Origin: Xylaria sp. FL1777
Lineage: Eukaryota; Ascomycota; Sordariomycetes; Xylariales; Xylariaceae
Reading direction: 5' to 3'
NCBI GenBank assembly: GCA_022578965.1
Contig: MU400507.1
Coordinates: 744,001 to 808,000 of the forward strand
Length of the DNA stretch: 64,000 bases
The position numbers were made by a program, and so were the translations under genes. Shown piece after piece: positions 11,271-21,769 of this stretch; within the stretch, counting starts at the first letter, position 1; every line of letters starts with the position of its first letter. The notes beneath the pieces were generated by a model. It ran no database searches. It saw only the letters and a program-made list of their open reading frames with translations, and was not told the origin of the DNA.

Positions 11271-13910
11271 TTGGATGCCAATGAGCTCGATAAGCCGCCT
11301 GCTATATCAGATTAACTATTCAATTTCCACGACTAATTTATACCAAGCATAAAATGTGCCAGTGTTTTTTTAACTTTAGTAGCCAGCCCATCTCACAGCT
11401 TAATAATCTACCAGCTTCTTCGGATTGTAGATAGGATAAAAAGGCAGGAGAAGGTTCAGCCCCGACAGCCTTTTCACACGATGAATCAAATGACACTCAT
11501 GATTATGGTTGAACAAACAAATTTGCGTGAATCTGCATGTTCATTTACTCGAGCTAAACGGTTAGAAGGGATTGTTGTGCACAGATCGATAGTCTTCAAG
11601 TTACCTCAAACGTATCCTTGCAATATAACAATGTCGCAGACGAATTAAAAATATAGTCTACATTATGTTGTGATGTTACACTCTCCAAGGTTTCAACTCC
11701 TTCATGTCTAGGAGCCCCTTAGCGAAAGTCAGTCAACAAACACCAAGAAGTCACGAACAGACGACAAGGTGACAACAAGGATATTCCTCTAGCAGCAGCC
11801 TGATACCATTATTGGCCTTGCGTTTGTATCATTCTCTTTCTATATCTCCAACATCGATCATAGATGTTTGCCATGCGGTTGGGCGCCTGAGACACAATGT
11901 AAGCATCCAAATTTTGGCATATTCTTCAAGTGGTACCGTAATAGACGAGACAATAATCTAAGTTCCTGCCTGTTACCGAGCATCAAAAGGCATGTCGATT
12001 TCTCTCTAGCAACGAACGTTGATGGGGTAATTTTAGGAGGCCTGTAATTTTAGTGGCTGAGCTGTTACCCATTGTGGGGGAACATCAAGCATATTTACAT
12101 TCATCTTATAGGGGATTCATTAACCAGACAGACTAAACCGAAAGCCATCGAAAAAGAAGGGTGAGTGTAGGAGATATGGTGCCGGGGGGCTGCATGAGGA
12201 AGCTGTGCCCTCCTCGTGGGCCTACGGAAGTCTACGCTGATCTGAGCTCGGAGCAGAAGGGTAAGGATGTTGAGAGCCAAGAAGTGAAACAATTGACACA
12301 TCGTCAGCAATAAATGAATCATCTTCTAGAAAGCAGAAGACGTGAGGTTGGCAGAATCTCGGGCTAGAGGAGAAATATTTCTCGCAGAAAAGGCAGGTCG
12401 ATGAAAAGGGGGATGGGCTGGCAAGACTAAAAAGGGAAAAAAAAAAAAAGAAGTAAAAGATAGCTACACTGCAACTCGAACTGGAGTCATAAAAGTTGCA
12501 AAAAGAATCCTGCGGCTTAAGGCGAACTCAACATCCGAGGACCGGAAACCCCTTGAATGCCTATGGCCCTGCCTCTGACACAAGGAGTTGTCCTGCCGAC
12601 TACTTTACCACGAAGCCACGGAGGGGTTCGTGGGAACGTCTGTTAAAGGATGCCCACCTTTTATCATATATAAGCTTGCCTAGATATCTCGTATAGCCAC
12701 TGCCTAGATAGGCAGTATGTGTGTGTGGCAAGGGGCGAGTATCTCTTGTAAGTATCTAGGTACCTGTCCGTAGAAAGGACAGTTACTACATGCCCAAGGG
12801 CCCCCCAACAAGACATCTAAGTGACTTCTATCACAAGCCACCATCAGACTAGCTATCGTATCACTAGAAGTTGCCTTCCTATGTAACAGTAACAAGTCTG
12901 TGGCGATCACTTGTTACTAGAAACACCGATATTAGAGCCTTCCGGATTGTAACAGTTGTTACATGACTTAGTCAACTTAAACGTCGTTATTACAACACTC
13001 AAATGTGTTCATATCATACCAAGTATCTATATCATATTGTTTGAAGTATCACACGTTGTCTCGTACCCTGATCTTCGATGTGCTACTACCACGCTACAAC
13101 TCGTGCCTCCGTAATCTCTAACTCTGCTCCTTTCTCAAAGACGCACATAAGAAAGCTATGTAGGATCTTGCAAATTATAAAATCCAAGTCGTCGAGGCAA
13201 ATGCACAGAAACGAAGCAGATAGCCTAGTGATATAAGTGAAGTTGAACTTTGTTTTTACACCATTGTGGTTTATTGCAGCTTCAGAAGAGATTTGGACTC
13301 TTCATGCCCAGACTTTCATGTTTACTGTCTCGTAGGTACCTAACCCAGGTATATGTAGGCACGTCTACTCCTAGATGATCCGTCAACTAGTCAAATCATT
13401 GCCTCCATTACTGAGAATACCCTCAAGCAGGTCCCACGAACTCGTAGTGTCTATCCTCACGGACGAGAAAAGCATTGTATCGAAAATAAATTAGCGTTAA
13501 TCCGTTATTATTTATGTGAGTCATAAGTATATAAATAGTTTCTGAGTATTCGTTAATCATATCGTGTTATTACTTAATAAAACAAAACAGGAAAAGGGAA
13601 AGGGCTCTTAATAAGGCGGGAGGGATATATATGTAACTTCCAATCTAGAAGCAATAAATTAAATCCTATTTTTTTTCCTTTCAAACAATCCCAAGAACGC
13701 CTACTTAATCTGTAGCAGAACTCCGTCCGCACATGCACGCAAACAAACTAGAAGGATAAAGAAAGAATACCTAGCTATACACTTTCTCACCATCGTCTAT
13801 CCGCATCGCCATCGTCATGCAGAAGTTGAATGAAGACCAGATCCCTCTAAGTCTATCATGCTCAACCATGGAAATATCCCCTCCCCTCCCCTGCCCCGGC
13901 GGCCAGCCCC
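11271..13910. other. 2.6-kb intergenic region
   Basis: This lies between the convergent 3' ends of BET2 and RPC40. I see no supported gene. It has an A-tract at about 12436-12450, a cluster of TGTTAC-type inverted repeats at 12881-12963, GTACCTA words near 12760 and 13335, and an AT-rich segment at 13480-13700. Two weak frames (12101-12322 minus, 12496-12696 plus) have no family features. Confidence 0.5.
12881..12963. repeat. Cluster of short inverted repeats (TAACA/TGTTA)
   Basis: AGTAACAAGT at 12888-12897 pairs with ACTTGTTACT at 12909-12918 (10-bp arms, 11-nt loop). Immediately downstream, TGTAACAGTTGTTACA at 12948-12963 is a near-perfect palindrome with 7-bp arms around GT. Function unknown; it may be only secondary structure in a spacer. 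Confidence 0.55.
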
Positions 13911-15106
13911 TTAGAAACTCTGCACCATGTTCGTAACCTGTGGTCTAAGAATTTCGCATTTCTTCTTCAGCGTCTTGACGGACTCCATGAACAGCTCATC
14001 GCTGTCCCACTGTCCCGCGCTCTCGATCGAGAAGATGAAGTGGTCTTTCCTGCGGCCGAGCTTGACCTTGCCCTCAAACTCCGGATGCCGCAGCGCTTCC
14101 CGACTGACGGTGTCCCGCATAGGGTCCTTGACCACGGCCTTCAGCTCGCCCTCGTGGCCTTCGTACCCGCTCCCTTTTGTCTTCGCCTCCTGCCTCGTTA
14201 CTTTCTCGAGGCCGATGACGCCCGGGATGAAGCAGCTGGCGAATTTATTGGCGTCGGCGCCCAGGATCGGCCGCAGGATTGTGATCTTCGGCATCAGCCG
14301 GTAGCTCGCGGTGGCGACGGGCGAGTACTTGGCGTGGTCCCAGCCGAAGCCCTTGTGCATGTGCATCTCGATATCGATCTCCTGGTTGGGGCGCATCTTC
14401 GCAATCAGAATGTCGGGATTGACGGGGCGGATGGTGTCCTCGCCCGAGAACCACTTGGCCTGGCCGCCGAGGGGCTCGAAGACTATGTCGCGGGCGTAGA
14501 TGTGCGCGTTCTCGTACAGTACCTTCGGATCCCTGGAATCCTTCGGCGCGTCCTTGTTCCGCGTGCACTTGGCGGCGAGCTTCAAGCTCACCGTGTTCGT
14601 ATCGAAGGTCGTTGAGTAGGCATCCTCCTCGGGACCGGGCTTGCGCCAGAACCCCATGAACTCGCGCAAGCCTTTCTTGCCGCCCGTGAAGGGGATCAAG
14701 CCCAGCCTGTGAGCAAGGACCTCGTCTTGAATCACCGAGGTGTTGTTGTTAACGAAAACCGTCTCGATGGCAAGGCTGGGAATCTCGGCGATCATTATTC
14801 TACGGAAGGCGTTGGCGATCGAGGCGTCGACGCCGATGAGAGAGAATTGAGCCTCGAATTGGTCGTTCTGGTGGAACTGGATCCTTAATTTTCGGCGAAA
14901 GTCCTCCGTGTCCCAGGCATGTTCCTCATTTGCGTAGTTGTCGGGGTAGTCGTCCGAGACGGTGTTCGTCACGGTTTCTTTGTTGATACCGATAGTCTAG
15001 TGAAGAGGTCAGCTCTGACTGTGGCGGGCGAATGAAGCGGAAACCGTACATTGCGCTCCTCTAGTTCTGATGCGCTCGGCGCCCGTCGTCCCGAAGAAGG
15101 CGCCAT
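13911..15106 (-). CDS. RPC40: RNA polymerases I and III shared subunit RPAC1 (AC40)
   Basis: This is the alpha-like subunit common to RNA polymerases I and III, which pairs with AC19 to form the assembly platform. Minus-strand exons are 15050-15106 (19 codons, MAPSSGRRAPSASELEERN) and 13911-14996. The intron is 53 bp (GTACGG...TTCACTAG) and the splice gives ERN|TIGINKETV, 380 aa in total. The RNA polymerase D/RPB3 signature is present: IANAFRRIMIAEIPSLAIE, then VLAHRLGLIPF. The C-terminal SIESAGQWDSDELFMESVK is the conserved dimerisation part. The coding region is GC-rich, which produces long antisense open frames that are not genes. Confidence 0.95.
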
Positions 15107-15648
15107 AATCTTCTGATCACCTTGAATGTAGGTGTAGTTTATACGTATGGTGGGGTGAATTGAAGACCATGTTATCTAGAGGAAAAAAAGTTGAAGGGAT
15201 TTGGCTATCGATAACAGTAGAATGGCTGCATCTGTTTATAAAGCTCACCCCCACCATTCAATAGGCACACCCCACTAGCTAATTCCAAGTCGGCTTCTTC
15301 TCGCTGTTTGTCTTATGGGAGCTTGGGGTTGACTGAAGTTGGTAGATCGACTCTATTTTCCGATATGAAGAGATATGTTTTTTGGGGGGGAAATTGCCCG
15401 GAATCTTTAAGTAACTACTAACGTTAAAAAGGAGATGACATGAAGCCTACTTAGTTTAAGCATAATACATGTGAAGAATTACTATACTTTACTTATACAA
15501 TTCATATTGGTATCATTGACTTTAGCTATTCTCATGGGTCTTTAGCGGATCGCCTCCAAAATCTGATAGTTGTACAATTTGAGGATACACATATTATAAA
15601 CATTATATGTAGATAGATATACAGCCAGTCAGTCACTCAATGGTCCGC
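15107..15648. other. Intergenic between RPC40 and COQ6
   Basis: This is the RPC40 upstream region plus the COQ6 3' region (both genes on the minus strand). It is AT-rich from 15400 to 15620, with an eight-G run near 15381-15390. No ORF or RNA gene is supported. Confidence 0.5.
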
Positions 15649-17192
15649 TTAGAACAACTTGGTGCCACTCCCAGCAGCTTGCTGCATGAAGAACCCCTTG
15701 AGCGGTCCCATTGCGTTGACGGCGTTCAACCCCCACGACCGCAGGGGGACAAGAGGCCCGCTCCCGATCGAGTATAGCTTGTGCAGCTTGTCGACTACGC
15801 CGAGCATGACGTGGTTCACGATGTATCGCTCTGAATTGTATGGTTCCAGCGACATGCGCGTGCCGATGTCCTGGCCGTGCGCTACGGCGTAGTCGATGGT
15901 CTTCGCCAGACTCTCCACATCGCCTTGTCCTTGGTTGAGGCCTTGCCCGGCAAGTGGATGAACTGTATGCGCAGCGTCGCCTACCAGCGCTATGCGCTCG
16001 CCGATATAAGTGTCTGCATGGCGCATCCTCAGGGGGAAAGACGCGATGGTGCCCTCTTGTACGCCGACGATGTTCTGCGGTATGACCTGGGCGTTGAAGC
16101 GCGTGTGCTGCAGTCTCCAAGCTAGCTCGTTCTCCTGACCTGAGCCTATCGTGTGCATGAATTGAAGATCTAGCGGGCTGAGGCGGAAGGCAGCATTGAC
16201 AAGGGCGATGAAGTCTTTCGCGGAGAGGGTCTTCAGTAATGCGGCGTTTGAGGGTGTCGTGGACCAGACGAGTGTCGAGCGGTTGCCCGGAAGAGGAAGC
16301 ATTGCGACAGGCCCTGTGGGAAGAAATCTCTGGTAGGCAATCTTCATGTCGTCTCCGGCCCAGCCGTTGCCCTCTAGCTCTAGCGTCGCAACGACGCCGT
16401 GACGCCCGTAGTCCCAGCCTTTGCTGTCGATGCCGGCGAAGGTTCTCACGGGACTGTTGGCGCCGTCCGCGCCCACGAGGAGCCGTGCGGCGAGCTGCTT
16501 CCCTCCGCCTAGATGGACAATCGGCCACTCCCGGAAATCCAGCTCTTCTGTCTCCTCGCCTAGGGTGATATTCTCAACACGGGCACTGTTGAAGGTCGTG
16601 ACGCCACTCAGCTCGTCGATGCGCTTGAGGAGGCCTGACGTAAGGTTTAGGTTCTCAATCATGTATGCGATGGTTCGTTCATTTCCATTCGGAGCCGCCC
16701 CCGATGCCCAATCGAATTCGATGCGCGCATCCGACACGCCGTCCCAGACTTGCATTTCGTGGTATGGCTGGACTCGATCTCGTTGTACGTGACTCCATGC
16801 GCCGATCTTGCTGAGGAAACTGGCTGAAGAGGGTGTAAGGGAGCTGCAGCGGTTCGAGAAGCGATCGGAGGGGAGCTGCCATGACCGTAGTTTGCCCAGG
16901 TCCTGGGCTTCAACGAGCGCCACTCGTAGGCCGGCTGTTGTAGGATTGGCCTCTGTAAATACCGTGTTTAGTACGGAGTCTCCGAATCCACCATGTCATG
17001 GGACGTACTCAGCGCTGCGAGAAGACTGAGGCCAGCGGGCCCGCCACCAACACAGACAACATCGTAGATGTCAGGTTGCGATGTGCTAGCATAGTTTCTG
17101 GCCAATGATTGCCTCAGTTTTCGGTTGCAGCTCCTACATATACTCGGCGTCGATAATCGTAGACGTCGACTCGTAAGCATGAGCGGTTCCAT
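15649..17192 (-). CDS. COQ6: Ubiquinone biosynthesis FAD-dependent monooxygenase COQ6
   Basis: This flavin hydroxylase of the mitochondrial coenzyme Q complex performs the C5 ring hydroxylation. Minus-strand exons are 17009-17192 and 15649-16952, with a 56-bp intron (GTACGT...TTTACAG) joining SLLAAL|KANPTTAGLRVA. The protein is 495 aa. The N-terminus (MEPLMLTSRRLRLSTPSICR) is an Arg-rich mitochondrial presequence. The FAD Rossmann motif VCVGGGPAGLSL lies at about residues 46-57, the DG motif is LLVGADGANSPVR, and the second FAD motif is ALVGDAAHTVHPLAGQGLNQG. These three motifs define the UbiH/COQ6 family. The second ATG (MLTSRR) is a possible alternative start. A 299-codon frame inside the gene is a shadow. 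Confidence 0.94.
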
Positions 17193-17624
17193 ACTACTTC
17201 GTCTCTACGACAATCAGGTACTCGTCAATGGTGGGATGATATTTGAAGAACATGGATCGTGCCAAGACTACCTACCTAGGTAAGTATTATGCTAGCTACC
17301 GTAGTGGTTCTGACCGGGGTAGCTGTTGGTCTCTCATTGGCTGAAGTTTACCCACCGCTTTGACATGGATATAACGCATATAAAGCGAATGGGGTTGATT
17401 TGTTGCTGGAATCAACGTTCTCGCATTTGAAAGCGAAAATGAGTGTAGGTATTATTAATATACAGGCCTGATAAGACAATTTAATACGCAAATTACACTA
17501 CTACCTAGTCCCCTTTCCGGCAATCGTATACTATACAGCAGAATCGTTAGCCATATTCCATTCGTGCCCTCTTCCTCCTTATCACAGTTAATCATTTAAC
17601 ATCCATCTAACCTCGACCACCAGA
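17193..17624. other. Intergenic upstream of COQ6
   Basis: This spacer of about 430 bp contains the COQ6 promoter and the 3' flank of the eisosome gene. It holds a CTACCTACCTAGGTAAG element at about 17270. I see no gene. Confidence 0.5.
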
Positions 17625-18835
17625 CTAATGTTCAAGGCGAATGGGACTCGAAGACGCCGAGGCAAATTCTTCATTGCCGGTTTGGACACCATGGTCAGTC
17701 AACGTTCCTGTGGCTCTAGACTTCGTGGAATCCTCACCTTGTGGGATTCCTCTGTCTGTACCAAGGTCCGTTGCTTCATGTCCGATAAATTCATGTTCCC
17801 GGTTCCTCTCCCAGCTCTTGAGGTCATCCTCGGCATCGTTAAGGACTTGTCGAGCGGCGCTTCCCTGTTCGTACACCTTGCGCGGGTCGCCTGGCGTTAC
17901 CGGTGAGTCGTCGAGAAGGGATAGCAGACGCTTTCCGTGCTTTGCAAGAATGATTTGCTTCTCGGCTCGCTCTATAACGGCTTCAAACTCAGAATCATAG
18001 GCTTCCCTTAGCTTCTTACGAGTCTATTTCATCGCCAGATAAGTTAGTCATTGTGTGTTCTCCTGGGAGTGTTGTGCCGTCGAGAGCGGGTAGAAACATA
18101 CCACGTTCGACAGTTGTGCCTCGGCAACCAAATTTTCTGCTTCCGCCCTCACCAGCTCCTGCTCGAGAATGACGAGTTTGGTACTCTGAGGCTCCTTGAC
18201 CTTGAGCTTCTGTATGTCGTCGGCGATCTTTCCCTTGTTGTCACGGCTTGGTTGCACGCTCTTTTCTGTGTTACGGATTGTCTTGAGAATACTGCGGGCA
18301 TCGTCAAGGTTATGGGCATAGCTGTCCTCTTGCGCCCCTAGCTCACTGAGGATGACGCCGATCTTGTCGCTGATGTCGGAGACGGCCTCATCTTGTGTCT
18401 GCTCACCCCACTCTGAAAGTTCTTGAGCGATTGTATTGCGTTCTTTCCCTGCGGTCTCGTGGGCTGAGATCAGGTTGTTGGTTGACTTGATCAGACGATA
18501 AAGTCGGCGGGAAAGTTCAGGCTGGATCGTTCCGCGGAGCGATGCAAAAGAAAATCCCTTCCGGTGCGTAGACGAAGACGCATTACTATTCCCCTTGCCA
18601 GAACGGATAGATAACGATCGATTCCTGGCAAAAGAGTTAGCCTGACTAAGTTCCAAGTTAGCTGGATTTATGAAAGTCTTCGAGAGAGGTACACGTGAGT
18701 CAAGTCTAGCGAAGTCCTGCTGCCCGACCTTGGCTGTGGCGTGAGAGGGGCCAGAGGCGATGGCGGCAGCCTTCTTTCGAGCTCTACCACTCCTTTGGAG
18801 CTGCTTCTGAAGAAGAAATCCATGGTGACCTACAT
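17625..18835 (-). CDS. PIL1: Eisosome core component, Pil1/Lsp1 family BAR-domain protein
   Basis: This protein builds eisosomes, the membrane furrows under the fungal plasma membrane. Coding exons on the minus strand are proposed as 18834-18835 (the letters AT of the start codon), 18102-18624 and 17625-18023, giving 307 aa. The second intron (78 bp, GTATGT...AAATAG) joins AEAQLSNV|TRKKLREAYDSEF and is firm. BAR-domain hallmarks follow in order: QPELSRRLYRLIKS, SDISDKIGVILSELG, IRNTEKSVQPSRD, VILEQELVRAEAENLVAEAQLSNV and LLDDSPVTPG. The N-terminus is less sure. An intron of 209 bp (GTAGGT...CTAACTC...GCCAG) after AACAT would give M|NRSLSIRSG, matching how Pil1-family proteins begin. The alternative, an ATG at 18823 (MDFFFRSSS), needs another splice. 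This sequence is more divergent than a typical Pil1 and may be the second paralogue. Confidence 0.85.
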
Positions 18836-19869
18836 GTTGTGTCTAGGGTCTGGGAGCAATCAGCCAGATATCGGGAGATTTCGCTGGAGTAGAACTGTTG
18901 ATGTATTAATTGACTGCCTCCTTCCCTGCCTCCAAAGCGACTATCTACAAAACAAGCTGTGGCGAACGGCAGCCCTTCCCTATGCTCCCGCTCCTCACAT
19001 ACTTGTTAGGAAGTATCGATGTTAACTTACAGCTCCGAGTCCGTGGATCTTTGTGCTTGGTATTAGCAGCCAGCGAAGTTAATTTGTGGATTATGGACGT
19101 GCTCACCCTGACAAGGATAAGGCGTCTAGGCGATAGAACAATATGGTCTTATTGATATGTCATCTATTCAGGGCAGTCCTAAATCTTGGGTGGTTGGAAA
19201 TATGCTACGACTCAGAAGAATCTTAAGTTCTTAGAACATTTAGACTGTATACGTCATGATCGATTGCTAATAAAGACTGATTTACGGGCACCTATCTAGA
19301 CGGTAACAAAGGGCACTAACTAGCACTTAAAAGATACAGGCTTGGAAGAAAGGCACATCTAAGGTTCCGTAGTATTATATGTATGCAATTGATACATGAT
19401 GTATGGCATGGTCTTGGCGGATATAACTATATGACCCTGGTAAAATAACCACTGTACCCCGCCTGCTGTGTTCCTAAAATGGACAAAAACGTGGTGTATA
19501 ACCTAATATGACGACAATATGCTCCATTTCTATCGACTGAAAATGGTTCAGATTCTGTTTAAACAGTACACTTTCCTCCCGACATTACACAGTACAATAT
19601 GATAAATAAAAGACAATAAGAGGAAACCTCAACCAATTACCGTATAAAAACGCCTTGGGAAACCGAGGAGAGGATAGTTGCTGTGTTTGTTGATAGATTA
19701 TGGTGCACCCTCAAGCAACCAGTGACGTAAGCGGCCAAGGCTAGATAATAGGTCGGTATGGCGTCTAAGATAGCGTCTTCCTGCAGCCAAGTTGTGTGAT
19801 GTTCAGCTAGATCCCCCCCGCATATACCGATGCATTGGACTAATCGACCTTTTCGTCATACTGCAGCGC
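18836..19869. other. Intergenic upstream of the Pil1-like gene
   Basis: This spacer is about 1 kb and AT-rich from 19140 to 19700. Frames at 18741-19155 on the plus strand lack any motif. I see no RNA gene or repeat. Confidence 0.45.
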
Positions 19870-20097
19870 TTAATGGTACCGTGTCTGGCTGGTCCGCTCG
19901 TATACAATTGGGCCACTGTGTCGGTGGCTGCTCGTGCTCACACGCGGGTAACTAACGTGCACCGGCGTTGCAACTCGAGCATGACCATGATGATGATGGT
20001 GGTGGCCGTGGTGATTATGATGACCGTGATGTTGGCGAACAGGAATATATTCCTCGTGGTAGTAGTACTTGCGTGAGGGCTCTGCACGGAAACACAT
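19870..20097 (-). CDS. Small His/Tyr-rich protein, hypothetical
   Basis: This 75-codon frame begins MCFRAEPSRKYYYHEEYIP and contains a His-Gly tract (HHGHHNHHGHHHHHHGH) followed by a Ser/Arg/Tyr-rich tail. The frame stays open upstream, and another ATG at 20157 would give 95 aa. I do not recognise a family. The composition could bind metal or could be low-complexity noise. It has no signal peptide or membrane segment. It is listed because the biased composition extends over the whole frame, but expression evidence would be needed to call it a gene. Confidence 0.35.
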   Translation of the reverse strand: MCFRAEPSRKYYYHEEYIPVRQHHGHHNHHGHHHHHHGHARVATPVHVSYPRVSTSSHRHSGPIVYERTSQTRYH

Positions 20098-20407
20098 GTT
20101 CGCTGGCTCGGTGCGGTGATAGTACTTCGTAATAAGGGTGCTTGTTGTATAAGGCATGGAGAAATAGAATGGTTTTTGGCGGTTCAACTCGCTAGGACAG
20201 GGGATGAATATGGTGAGTGTAGTAGTATTGGGTTATTGAGTTCAATGAAAAGTACTAGCAAAACTAGAAGTGCCAGAGTATTGGGTGTACTGGTTATGAT
20301 ATAAATATATATACGCAACGGAGCCGCAGTCTATGTGACAACATCTAATCCTGCTTCAGGGCCTCCAATCAGTCGTCCGTCTAGTCACACGGTCAAGCAA
20401 CTCAGCA

Positions 20408-20803
20408 ATGAGGCTTAGGGTGGCAAGGGTCCTTATCTCCGTCCTGCCAAGGCTTCGCTGCAAACCGAGATCAACGAGGTCCCGGTATATCGAAACTCTG
20501 GGATCTATCACCGAGATTGACGAGCTGAGTCGGGTCAAGCAACTCCGCCCCCGTCATCTAGCCCGGCTGACACAGCATAGTGCTTATTTGTGTAGGACAA
20601 ACGATGATTGTGGTGTGAATAAGGAAGGCGATAATCTCGATCACCCCGATACTCTCTGTGTCTTGTTGAGAGACAAGGCGTGCAGTATGCGGAGACTACT
20701 GCGTATGCGGCTGGGTATTAAATACGATCTCTCCGACGAATTTGAATGCAAGCCACCAGATGTTTCTTACCACCACCTTGTCTACTATGTAAAACCTCTC
20801 TGA
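20408..20803 (+). CDS. Unidentified 131-codon ORF, possibly spurious
   Basis: This open frame is Arg/Leu-rich (MRLRVARVLISVLPRLRCK at the start, SMRRLLRMRLGIKYDLSDEFE near the end) with no recognised domain. A 60-codon frame lies opposite it. It has no obvious introns, signal peptide or conserved motif, and its neighbours give no functional hint. It could be a fragment of a decayed gene or chance. Confidence 0.2.
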   Translation: MRLRVARVLISVLPRLRCKPRSTRSRYIETLGSITEIDELSRVKQLRPRHLARLTQHSAYLCRTNDDCGVNKEGDNLDHPDTLCVLLRDKACSMRRLLRMRLGIKYDLSDEFECKPPDVSYHHLVYYVKPL

Positions 20804-21769
20804 TGTATAAGTAATAGTGACAAGAAAACACCGAGTTTATCCTGCAATGTCGTCCAACGTACGAGGGAAAAGGAGGTTCCATCTATGTCACTCACACCAA
20901 CTCTATACAATTCAACTACCTAGCTTAGCATGTTGCCGGTGGCGAGCTCATCGTACACCGCAATACCTACAGCCTTGCTGATGATGTGTCATCCTATCTA
21001 GGCAGAAGTTCAACGCAACCGTGATGGCTGATAGGTGGCCTCGGAAGTTCTGACTACCTAACCATCATATTAAGCAACACATACTGTACTGGATGTATGC
21101 AACCATGAGGATAACGCGGCGTTGATAGCATCATAACCAAATGCAACGTTAGCTTGCAAATCCCGTTCCTCATGACCTACCTACGCCATGATGTTGCGGC
21201 GACGTCAGCGTGCATACCCCACACACTGATTTTGGTGCATACCTAGGTTTATATAGTATCTACTAGGTAATATACATAAGTTTAGTCTACACTACCTACT
21301 CCATAGTAGTTAGACACTTGACAATGTGAAATAGTGTCACTATAGCTAATTAGTCATCCAGAAACTTGACCGAGAGACCCCTAGTCTTCTACCTCTGCTA
21401 ACGACACTCTTTGATATGGGTCAGTGCAATGGTGTATGAATATACACCAAGAATAGCAACCTGGGGAGTTGCAGAATCAATAAGATAATAGGAAAATGAA
21501 TCTTTATTTTTACGCCCTAGGAGAGAGGGCGTTGCGAGGAGATGGCGGTTATCTTCCACCAAGCTTTTTATAATAGCATAACTAGGTAGCTAGGTCTACA
21601 CCCTAATTTGGCGAATGAGCAACACATTAAGTCGTCATTTCGCTCTCCTCAACGTTGTTATTTAGTACCTTGCTTTATGCGTAAGGTCCCTGCGCTTCGT
21701 GTCCCTTTTTATATTCCTACAAGAACGTCTAGAAATCGTCGCTGTCCATGTACAACAAAATTGGTATCA
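20804..21769. other. Intergenic downstream of OST1
   Basis: No gene is seen. It contains AT-rich stretches, ACCTAGGT words near 21240-21300, and a short unsupported frame at 21608-21796. Confidence 0.45.

Noticed and set aside
14040..14615. 191-codon plus-strand open frame
   Set aside because: Antisense to RPC40, whose domains and intron are clear.
15629..16528. 299-codon minus-strand open frame
   Set aside because: It lies in a shifted frame inside COQ6, is Arg/Pro-rich and has no motifs. It is a shadow of GC-rich coding sequence.
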